Source: Strigamia acuminata
Taxonomy: Eukaryota; Arthropoda; Chilopoda; Geophilomorpha; Linotaeniidae
Length of the DNA stretch: 60,000 bases
Assembly (NCBI GenBank): GCA_949358305.1
Contig: OX442321.1
Location: forward strand, 8,707,605-8,767,604
Direction: 5' to 3'
Each line of letters starts with the position of its first letter. Position 1 is the stretch's first letter. Positions 49,801-58,880 of the stretch are shown piece by piece. A model generated the notes under the pieces. That model had not been told where the DNA came from, made no database searches, and saw nothing but the letters and a program-made list of their open reading frames with translations. A program made the translations under genes and the position numbers.

Positions 49801-52800
49801 AAAGAAGTGCGATATTGTATTCAATTTGTAAAGTAAAGTTTCTTGCAAAGTCTTAACACTTCTCATTAAACCCAATTATCTTCTCGCCCAGCTCAGTTGA
49901 TCAGTATTATCTTTTTGATGGTGTATGTGTCACTTTTCTCTTTCTTTCCCCCGTCGCCCCTCTCCCTCCTTAACTAAGATTTAAGCCTGCGAGAGAAAAT
50001 GCTACGCAAATCTGTTACGACTTACCATTTATTCAAGGTAAGGTGATTATTGGCTTACAGGTGGGCAGGAAATTGAAATAAATGGATGTATCTCAATATT
50101 TATTGATGACATAACGTAACCATAATGCGAGTGTTGCGTGTGGTAAGTAGGTAAATCTAAAGGTGTTGAATTATCCATCCCTGCGGGTTGTTTATCTCTC
50201 TGGACGTGAATTGTTGTTCAATTGTCTGAAATATCCGACTGCACTCAGCAGAAACCACCACCACACGCTCTATAAATTACTAATTTGGCTGAAAGTTTTC
50301 AATACAATTAGAGCAAGACTGGTTATTAGCATGGTAAAATCATTATTTTAATGCGCGCAAACCGAAAATAGCCGTTACAATCACCTTTTAGCGTTAAATC
50401 TTTTGGAAGAATTTATGCATTTAAAGTTTTCGCTTTAAGATTTTCATTTTTTATAGCTATTTCTGAAGTGTAAGGTTTTGTTTAATTTCGCCCTTTTTTT
50501 AATGTTATTTAGGCGAGTTAGCTGCACATATTTCGAGTTATTCACAGAATTAACAAATGTCAGTGTGCGATAAACCTTTGGCTTTTTCTTTCGCTTGTTG
50601 TTCGAGCAAATAAGCTAATTGCGCGTGTGTAATAAGCATAACTCGATAAGAGCAAAGATACACACGAGACGTGGAAATTAGATTAAATTTGATAAACACA
50701 GTCCTATACTGATTTTCCTGATTTAAAATGCGGAGAGAATTTTGTCGAGACAAAAAAATAATAATTATATCTTGGATTAAAAATATAAAAGAGAACACAA
50801 GAAATAGAAAAGGAGTCTTGCATTTAGTGACAGCAGTAATCAACATCCTGTCAAAGCGCGTGGTTGGATTTTTTTAATTTGAAAACTCGAGAGAAAATGT
50901 TTCAAAGAAAGAAAGAAAGAAAAAAGATTTCATGTGACAGTGAAAGGAAAGTTAATTCGTTTTGTCTTGTTTTTAACAATTTTTTATTTAAAGGAGGAAA
51001 AAGTGCATAAATGACAGCAAAGATTTGCTTCTTGCTGTTTTCTAATTACATTTGAGTCGGGTGGTGCTAAGTCCTTAGCGACAATTATAAAACAAGGACT
51101 ATATGATCTTAATTAAGTATGTCTTCTTTATTGAAGAGACTAAATCGCGAGTTTTGCGTCACCAAAAATTGACAAAAGTTCAAAACTCTATTTCTCGTGC
51201 AGAAAGTTGACAATTGAAAGTATTACATCTTTTTTTTTATTTGTTCAATCTTTTTTATTTGGTTGGCTAGTTCTTTTTTAAGAAAGTTGGTTGAAATCAT
51301 CCAATGAGCTTCAAGGAAAGGTTCGTGAGTCTGCGTACATTGTCTCTTCTTTTTGGGTACATTTTTAGTTTTAGTTTTTTTAGTAAATTAAATTCTAGAA
51401 ATTCTTATAAATTTCTATTGGGACTTATTTTTTTGTTTACTACGATATTTATTTATAATTCGGGTCGAATTGTCGTTTGGTGGATGCAAATTGTGCAAAT
51501 GAAATTAAACGCTGACACGAACTTTAAACCTTGAATATACATATTTCTTCTTGTCATTTGACTGATATGGAACTTGGTTGCGAGCATCGTTTCTAATTTT
51601 ATCACAACGTCAGTAGACCGAAAATGGATTTAGACAGCATCAAAGATGGAGTTGGCACCAGGTTGAGTTACACAGCTCAAGGCATGAGTTACAAGGCAGC
51701 TTATATTAATTATTAGTGGTGCGTTCTTGTTACCTTGTCAGTAATTTGTACAGCGGTTAACCTTAACTTTACCGTGCTGGAAATGCTCCATCTCGGGGGA
51801 AGAGAAATATGAGCATGTACTGATATTGACGCTAATTTTATCTTCTTTTAAGTTTGCAACTTTACAGTGTGTATTGGTGCGACACGTTATTTAATTAATT
51901 TTTTTTTCTAAACACTTGCAATTCTCAAAGACAATTTTACCGAGGTTTTCTTTATTTTGTATACAGTATAATTAATGCTGGGTTTACAAGACTTGGAAAA
52001 ATCAATTTCCAGCGGTTTAATTCGATTAGTTTGAGCAGCCGCAACTGTCGTCGACACCTCACAATGTGATATTAATTGGTATTTTTTCAGTAATAAACAT
52101 TTTTAATTTTTGAAAAATATTTAACTTGAAAAGACTTGATTTGTCAGGGGATGTCCACTTATTCCGCACGGATGAATTTTCAGTGAGACTCAGAAGGAAT
52201 GGTTGCCCTAGAAACGACAATACGCCGAGTAATAATGCATGATTTGAAATGAATGTGTAATTGGTGCGGAAGCCAGGCCTTGTCTTATCATATTTTTTTT
52301 ATAATAGTTTATTTATTTTGAGTTGTATTTTCAGCCGTCGTCTGCAGGCTGGATGAGATTTTAATGAGATTGATTAAATGTAATTGAGTCTAAACCAGGT
52401 GTGTGCATTAGGAGTTGTTACCTAGGAGAAGTAACCCTTGAGCGTTTTCAATTAAGCTAATTTTAGAAAGCAGGAAGTCTCGGAGAATGATGGCACGGCT
52501 GGATAATCTTTTTAGTCTCATTATAAAATGCACTTATACAACCCCCCATTATTTTTTAATGCCAAATATATTCTTCAAGTCATTATCCTTATTTTAGAAT
52601 TTTATCCTTTTCTGTTTCTTTTTTGACGGGTTTTGCGAACACACATTTTCCCATTAAAAATGTAGAGTTTCGAGTTGAATTAAATTGAATTGGATTAAAT
52701 GAAGTAAAGAATTGTGTGTGTCTCACACAAGTTTGGTGGTTAAAACACATTAAGCCAAGTTTTCATGTGAGTCGAGACGAAGATGTATAAGTGAACTCTT

Positions 52801-53370
52801 CACTCAAGAGGTGTGTTAGAGGGCTTTTGTCTGAGTTCTCACACTTTATTTCAGTTGCATCAATGCTCTGGCGTTATAGTCGAGAACCACTTTGTTCTTC
52901 CGCAGAAAGCACTGCACGAGTTGTGCGTCAATGAAGATTGATGGCCAGTGCCCGGTGTGGTCACTACGGACCCTTCCACCTCTTTTTTTGCTCTTTCACT
53001 GTGCCTCCTTCTCCTTTTTCTTCTTTTTTTATTTTTATTTTTTTTTCTTCAAGTGAATCTCACGTTGGATCGATGATGCGAAGCTTTAAACTAAAAATAA
53101 CAGGCTGGCGTAGGATGGAGGTTAGCAAGAAGCGAAGAAACAGAGTTTGGATTATTGTTTGGTTTTGTTTTGTTTTTCTGTTTCTACTGTTTCTACTGTT
53201 TGTCGTTACGAGTCATGTGTTGTTAGTGTTTGGTTTAAAAGTGGTGTTCGTTCGCAGTTGATGTTGCAATTTCTTAAGATTGCCCCCAGGACATTCTCGG
53301 TTTATTTACAATGCTCTCGAGTGTTGCGCAATGCATTTGAATCGGATTTCTGCCTTTTGATTGCTTTTAG

Positions 53371-53494
53371 GTTCATTACGGGTAGTTATGATCGCACTTG
53401 CAAAGTTTGGGACTGCCAATCGGCGACACCACTTCTGTCACAAGAAGGTCATCGTAACATGGTGTGCGCCGTCACTTTCGGCAGTCCCTACGGA
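53371..53494 (+). CDS. DAW1: DAW1 WD-repeat exon (repeat 1 end to repeat 2), donor site abnormal
   Basis: After GATTGCTTTTAG the exon reads [18 protein letters not shown], then [17 protein letters not shown]. From family knowledge, vertebrate DAW1 has [14 protein letters not shown], then EGHRNVVYAI and PYGDKIATGSFDKT, at identical spacing. This is the end of one WD40 blade ([10 protein letters not shown]) and the start of the next (GHRN..). The reading frame is intact for 41 residues. Immediately after PYG comes TGA, and the bases at the expected donor are ATGAGC instead of GTGAGC. Either a GT donor was destroyed, a non-canonical donor is used, or something inserted into a formerly continuous exon. 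The homologous continuation appears 409 bp downstream. Confidence 0.8.
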
Positions 53495-53903
53495 TGAGCA
53501 TAGAAATCACAAAAGAAAAGGGTTAAGGTGATGGCACTTTCAAAAGTTTTCTTCTCTCGTCTCCCAAATTCCCATTATTTCTTGGATGACCCCATAGAGA
53601 GAGCGTAGGGGCGAAGCAAGAGCTCAATAGGGAGCCATGATCCTGTCTGGTTTTAGTGCCCCTTATTTGTTAACCATATCAAATCAGAGCTGCCGTGTTC
53701 GTGTTGACTTCGTTTCTCTACCCTGTCTCCCGAGAATTTCCACCAGTTCAAGTGTTCACTCATCAGACTCAATCTGGAGAACGAACCAATTGCATTGCGC
53801 TTGTGCTGCGATCGGCGAAAATATTTCAACAAATTTGCATACAATTTATATAAATTCAATTTTATTTTTCTTTGCAGTGAGTGAAATAATTTTTTTTTCG
53901 GAG

Positions 53904-53962
53904 ATAAAATTGCAACTGGTGCTTTTGATAAGACATGCAAAATATGGAAGTGCAAACTGGAG
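53904..53962 (+). pseudogene. DAW1: DAW1 WD-repeat continuation, frameshifted remnant
   Basis: The sequence after TTTTTTTTCGGAG reads (G)DKIATGAFDKTCKIW, the direct continuation of the previous DAW1 exon (family DKIATGSFDKTCKLW). Right after this Trp the frame fails: it reads KCKLE and then TAA. Removing one base would restore W-SANWSK, closer to the family W-S..TGK. No GT donor lies at the expected place. The T-rich tract ending CGGAG is a weak acceptor. Together with the missing donor upstream, this suggests a decaying gene, but expression data are needed to exclude unusual splicing. Confidence 0.65.
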
Positions 53963-55878
53963 TAAATATAAGTTATGTATGCGGCTGAAGTGGTGATGGT
54001 GAGGAGGGTTGAAAAGAATGTTTCATCTGTTTGTTAATTGAATTAAAAATTGATATCTGTGGTGGAGTGGAAATGCAATGTAAGTAGGCCAAAGCAAATG
54101 CATCCATGTATCATGAGGGTGTCACAAAATGAAAACAAAGTACCATGATTATGGCAAACACGAGAATGCACTTTGGGAATTTTGGCAAGTCTTAATCAAA
54201 CTTTGTCGCTGAGAATACATGCTTAACTCGATTACTATTAGCTCGTGATAATTTACTACATACGGTACACGTTTTGTATTATCCAATTTCTCGTGCACGG
54301 CAAAACTTTTCAGTTTTCTCTAATTATTTTTAAGTGACCAAGTTGTCTAAAGAGCGAAACGAGATGTAGTCCGATGATCTTTGATATTTCTTTTTATGTG
54401 GGTGCTTTTGTAGTAGGCAGAAAATGGTAAATCACACTCTAACTCACTGATAATCTGATTAGCTAATTGCAAATTGGATCCACTCGCTGGCGCTGCGAGA
54501 GAAGGGGAAGAGGAAGACGAGAGCCCCAAGTTAGTTCTTGCTTCTTGTCAATGCGTGTAGGAAGCTAATGAGTTGTCTTTGCTGATGCCCTCATCTTATT
54601 CTGCATTCACCCTTGTGGCCACTCGAGAAAACATTTTCAAACTCCTAATTGCATCCTATTTCTGCTTCCTTTTACAAAAATTGCAAGTCTATAGAAAAAT
54701 ACCTTTGAAAATATACGGGGCAATTTTAAAGGGCGCTTTAGAACATTATACGCGGCTTTTAGTTGGAGGAAATTAGCCACTAGGCAACATTTGGTTCTTG
54801 TTGATTTCATTATCTTCTTCTTGCTGGCACTCTTAACAAGGAAATATGACCTCGTAGTTTGTGCCAAAAACCTCGCCCCCGCAACCAGCCAGCAAACAGA
54901 GGGATACTTTAGCCAACTGGTCTCCAGTTCACTTCTCTTCTTTGCCTGTCTTTCTTTCTTTTTTTTATTTGCACTAGACAAATTGCCGCCAATCAGAAAG
55001 CGCCTAATCTGGCGCCGTTGGTGGTCACGCGGTCGTCTCGCGAGACTGAAGCGTGATTGAAGATGAGAGGAAACGCCATTTATCAACGTGGATAGAAGAA
55101 TAGTAGAATAGTCGAATAGAATGGGCCCGCTCCCATCTAGCTGTGTCGCAGCTACTTACAGCCACTTAATTTTATTTAGCTTGATGAAAATTAAACCAAA
55201 AACATTGTTAACTCGAATAATTTGCTAATAATTGGCGCACAATCCACAAATTGCAATTAAAGAGAGACGAGGTGCAAACTTGAGCACTTAAATGATCACT
55301 TTGAAAGTGTGTGCTGATGTTGAAATTGGTGAACATCTCTTAAGTCTCGAAGCGTGCGAATATTGTTGTTAGCAATTTCTATTGCAAACGTGTCCAGAAT
55401 ACTTATTGAATCAACATTTTTGCGTTGCCCACAGATGGTGTTTAAAGCTCTAGATTTGTTCGTTTCGTTTCTTCTGCTTTTTTCTCGATGAATTAGTATT
55501 ATAAATGTGGCGCGTCAAACTCGATTGAATTTGCCAGTGGCTATGCGCAGTTTTCTAACTGGCTTTTGACTCGAGCATGTTATCGGGAAACGGCTCTTAT
55601 GTTTGGCGCTGTTGTTTGCGGCCGCCGTTGTTTTGGCGCCAATCTGTCGCCACCTCTTTCACACCAACCTCGCTTTAATCCATTCAGTCCAATTTGTGGT
55701 GTCACAAATTTGAGGCGCGCGAGCTGCAACACGTGCGCTGAATGAGTGGTGCGCACGATTTATTAACGGGAGGCTGAGCGTCGTCATGGAAACGCATTGT
55801 GTAAAAAGAGAAATGAATGTTTTGAGCTCATAACAGCATTAAGCGATGCAAGATACTTAAACCGAAATGCTAACCCTG

Positions 55879-55896
55879 CCGTTCCGTTCCGTTCCA
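55879..55896. repeat. (CCGTT)3 pentamer repeat
   Basis: CCGTTCCGTTCCGTTCC is a short perfect pentamer repeat. Confidence 0.85.
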
Positions 55897-56323
55897 GTTG
55901 TCAACTTGCTTTTCTTTTTTGGCCCGAGCGAACCTGTTGCGAGTTTTCTTTCTTCGGATGGGTTTGGAAGTGACATGAGTGAGTGAGTGTTATCTTTAAC
56001 TTGTTGCCAGAAAGCGTCGGCTGGAGTGAAACGTGACATGAATTAAAACAAGTTTGCCCACTGTGATTTATCGAAGTCGGGGAGAGCTGACAGAATAGCC
56101 GTTAACAGAGATTATGAAAAGACGAATTGGCCTCGAGAGAGAGGTGAAGCATGGCACCAAGTATGCTGGGCAGGAAAGCTACCATGGGGGTGCTTTGGTG
56201 GTTTCAATCCATTTGACTATTTTTCATAATGCTTTGCTGCAGAACTTAACTTAATAAATGACGCGTGTTTATAATTTCGACTCGGAATTAGTTAGGGAAT
56301 AAGAAAGATGGCATGACGAGGCG

Positions 56324-56350
56324 AGGAAAGGAAAGGAAAGGAAAGGAAAG
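56324..56350. repeat. (GGAAA)5 pentamer repeat
   Basis: Five GGAAA units are followed by GAGGAGGAGGAG. Confidence 0.9.
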
Positions 56351-56891
56351 AGGAGGAGGAGAGGAAATGCATGCAGGTACATAAAGTGAATATAAAAATA
56401 AAGATAAGATTTTTTTCCCCTCGTTGAATTTATGCTTCATTTGGCAAATTTAAAAGGAAAGACAGACGATAGATTGAAGATCCCGCGTCCGTCGCTCTCT
56501 CGGTCTCTCCTATCGGGGAAAGCGCCTTCAGGGAAGCAGTAGCGTGGGGTTTGGCGGGAAACTAGGGAGTGAGAGAGTCGTATGATTTTTATCTTCTCCG
56601 ATTGAAAACAAGTCTATAAAGAGTGAAGTCATTTGTTACGCCCATCAGACAAAGGAGGAGAAAAGAGTAATTGCTTCTCGTTGATGGGAAAATAAAAGTG
56701 CGTTTTTGAATGAGGTGATTTTTAAAAATATTAACACAATGGCGGTACAAACAAAAAGACTATAGCTACGCAATTTTTTTAATATCTGCATTTTTATCAT
56801 CGTAAATTGCAAAACTTGTGACGGATTTTTATCTTTGAAGTTAAAAAACTTTACTAAACTAATGAATGTTTAAAATATATTTTTATTACAG

Positions 56892-56947
56892 GGCCTCATT
56901 GGGGAGATTGTGTCTGCTGTACATTTAGTAATGATTACAAGTTCGTT
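56892..56947 (+). pseudogene. Possible WD40 exon remnant (DAW1 repeat 3)
   Basis: After TTTTATTACAG one frame reads PHWGDCVCCTFSNDYKFV before TGA. The pattern H-x-G-D-x-V-x-x-x-F-S-x-D-x-K is that of a WD40 repeat start. It aligns with the DAW1 segment GHTAEIVCLSFN that should follow the preceding piece. An extra Pro between Gly and His, the stop codon and the poor donor (GTTTGA) suggest decay. It is short, so a chance match is possible. Confidence 0.35.
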
Positions 56948-57660
56948 TGACCACGTTGAATTGAATCGCATCGCTCTGGGCTTCAACAACTGAAAGTAAA
57001 AGTAAAAACTGATCTTTTATTTGAGATTGTTTTGTTTGTTTATTTATTTGTGTCCTTTCTTTATTTTAGTAAGCAGAAATTGGCAACTCAACTTAATTCT
57101 GTATGAATTGGTCGTTTTTGGATCAACGTATTAAGAGCTGCACCATACAGCTGCCTTGTTAAAATGTGAATGAACTTTATTAGTAGAATTAATGGAAAGG
57201 ATTTAGGGCGTTGCGTGGCTACTTTGCGCGGCCAATGAGTGAGGTTTTGGACGTGAAGTTCGATTCGTGCGGTCACTATCGTTACTGGGTCAACAGGCAC
57301 AGCAGCTCGAATTTATGATGTCCACAACTTGCAATGTCATGTGTCCTTAAGTTGGCCCTGAATACGAAATCTCGAAAGGATCGAATATTTTGAAATTGGA
57401 AGGATTTGAAGTTTGCATTCTTTCAAATATGTTACTTAAATTAAGATAACAATTGAAATCTCTCTTTCGCTGTGACGGAACCAATGAAGCCATCTATTGC
57501 AGAAATGCAGAACTAGGTTTTAAAATTTATTTTTTTTTATTTTTATTTTTTTTTTATTTTTTTTTAAATGGGAATAAAACGTCAAAGTGAATTAAATTTT
57601 CGGCTACTTATACACATGCTGAACAAAATGAATATTGCGCAATATTCATTTTTCATTGTG

Positions 57661-57804
57661 TCATTTTGCAAAGTTTTTGCAGACATTTACCACGTTTTTG
57701 CACATATTTTGCCACGTTTGTTCGCACATTTTACCACGTTTTTGCACACATATTGTCACGTATTTGCACACATTTTACCACGTTTTTGCACACATTTTGC
57801 CAAG
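57661..57804. repeat. Left array of 22-bp minisatellite units (about 6 copies)
   Basis: Units of the form TTTTTGCACACATTTTACCACG vary at several positions (GCAGACAT, GTTCGCAC, ATATTGTCACG). The older, divergent units suggest this is the less recently amplified arm. Confidence 0.85.
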
Positions 57805-57965
57805 TTGCTCATTGGGTTTAGGGTTTAGCTTTGGCCTTCAGAGTTAAGTGTAGCGTGTTCGAATTCTTCAAAAATCATTTAAACACTCTTATAGACGTTG
57901 AAAAGTTCTAAAAATTAGTTTAATGTGATGTTAAACGAAGAAGCAAAATGAAAAAAGAAAAAACC

Positions 57966-58083
57966 ACTGAAAAAAAGTTGACCAACGTGGGAGAACTCGG
58001 GGAGGGTGGACCCGCAGTGCAGGCCACCGCGCCCGGCCAGAAGCTTAGTTTGAGCCTTATAAACTTGAATTTTGCATTTTTCA
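57966..58083. repeat. First ACTGAAAAAA-headed spacer unit, GC-rich core
   Basis: The unit starts ACTGAAAAAAAG, like the two following units. Its core is unusually GC-rich for the locus. On the minus strand the core begins GGCCGGGCGCGGTGGC (complement of 58023-58038), a word also found at the 5' end of mammalian 7SL RNA and Alu. Similarity stops after 16 bases, so no 7SL origin is claimed. Confidence 0.4.
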
Positions 58084-58109
58084 ACTGAAAAAATAAATTA
58101 TGAAAAAGC

Positions 58110-58182
58110 AAAACTACTCGCGGATTTGAACCAGTTCACACAGCACTCTCGCCAAGCACTCTAACCAAACGGCTACCTAGGT
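58110..58182 (-). repeat. tRNA-like unit A (SINE head or tRNA pseudogene)
   Basis: On the minus strand TAGCCGTTTGGTTAGAGTGC resembles a tRNA D-arm/A box, and GGTTCAAATCC (complement of 58122-58132) is a good B box. The spacing is about 30 bp, as in tRNAs. The T-arm and acceptor stems pair poorly, so this is more likely a tRNA-derived SINE head or a decayed tRNA than a working gene. Confidence 0.5.
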
Positions 58183-58235
58183 TATGAATGATTAAGCAAG
58201 GTTTAAGCTTTTACAAATCTTGATTATCCTTTTTT

Positions 58236-58340
58236 AGACTGAAAAAATTAATAATTAAACGCAAAACTAATCGCAGGTTCGAACCCGTTTACACAGCTCA
58301 GTAATTGTGCACCCTAAGCACGTAGCCATCGAGGCCAGTA
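58236..58340 (-). repeat. tRNA-like unit B (tandem copy)
   Basis: This starts with the same AGACTGAAAAAATT...GCAAAACTAATCGC flank as unit A, about 153 bp further on. On the minus strand GGGTTCGAACC (58276-58286) is a B box. TGGCTACGTGC (complement of 58318-58328) is a diverged A-box region. It lies head-to-tail with unit A, in the same orientation. Confidence 0.5.
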
Positions 58341-58556
58341 TCCACTTTCGTCCATAGTTTCAGCCTTTCCATTTATCGCTTTTAAAAAATATTTAACCAC
58401 ATGCCCGTCGAAATATGTCTCGTTGAGAAATTGCTGAATGAAATTAGGCGCGGGTCTCTTAAATTGAAGAAAACGTCACTTTGCAATTAACGTGTCAATC
58501 ATAAGTCATTGTGTTGTTACTGTTGTAACGAATCGTGTAATAGGAGTAACGTAGTA

Positions 58557-58880
58557 ATGTGTAAAAACGTGGTAAAATGTGTGCAAAAACAAGACAATAT
58601 GTGTGCAAAAACAAGACAATATGTGTGCAAAAACAAGACAATATGTGTGCAAAAACAAGACAATATGTGTGCAAAAACAAGACAATATGTGTGCAAAAAC
58701 AAGACAATGTGTGCAAAAACAAGACAATATGTGTGCAAAAACTTGGTAAAATGTGTGCAAAAACGAGACAATACTATGTCTGCAAAAACGTGGTAAAAAG
58801 TGCGAAAAAACGTGGCAAAATGTGTGCAAAAACTTGGTAAAATGTCTGCAAATACTTGTCATAATGTGTGCAAAAAAAAT
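58557..58880. repeat. Right array of 22-bp minisatellite units (about 14 copies)
   Basis: This is the reverse complement of the left array. A core of about seven nearly identical AAACAAGACAATATGTGTGC units (one 2 bp short) is flanked by diverged GTGGTAAAATGTGTGC units. The several overlapping ORFs across it, on both strands, are translations of the repeat. Confidence 0.9.

Larger units (their letters stand above)
40836..53370 (+). other. DAW1 intron(s), N-terminal exons not identified
   Basis: Between the first exon and the clear WD-repeat exon, DAW1 should contain roughly 90 residues of N-terminal sequence. I could not recognise any of it. Either those exons have diverged or been lost, or they are too short to see by eye. 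Visible contents are the simple repeats and CTCF-like motifs listed separately, a GA-rich tract (48749-48794) and long T runs. The ORFs here look non-coding. Confidence 0.5.
53963..56891. other. No recognised exon
   Basis: Further WD-repeat exons expected for DAW1 are not visible. The stretch contains a TTCCG pentamer repeat (55879-55896), a GGAAA repeat (56324-56350) and unsupported ORFs such as 54637-55086 on the minus strand. Confidence 0.5.
57661..58880. mobile_element. Foldback-like element: inverted arrays of 22-bp repeats around tRNA-like units
   Basis: The left arm (57661-57804) is built of about 22-bp units of the type TTTTTGCACACATTTTACCACG. The right arm (58557-58880) is built of the same unit in reverse complement. 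Read from the outside inwards, both arms begin with a GCAGACAT unit, then a TTGCACA..TTTTGCCACG unit, then a TTCGCAC unit, so they are true inverted arms and not two unrelated arrays. The right arm has expanded internally with about seven AACAAGACAATATGTGTGCA-type copies. The spacer holds tRNA-like units. Long TIRs made of tandem repeats are typical of Foldback or Galileo-type elements. No transposase or clear target duplication was found. Confidence 0.6.

Noticed and set aside
54637-55086. 149-codon minus-strand ORF downstream of the DAW1 pieces
   Set aside because: It has a Lys/Arg/Ser-rich composition, no domain and no splice or promoter evidence.
57069-57130. Possible next DAW1 exon (LATQLNSV, stop, then RFWINVL) after TTTATTTTAG
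   Set aside because: It resembles the DAW1 LATGSMD..KLWDI segment only loosely, with a stop codon and wrong spacing. This is too weak to list as a feature.
57661-58880. CRISPR array
   Set aside because: The units are contiguous tandem repeats with no unique spacers, there are no cas genes, and the DNA is eukaryotic.
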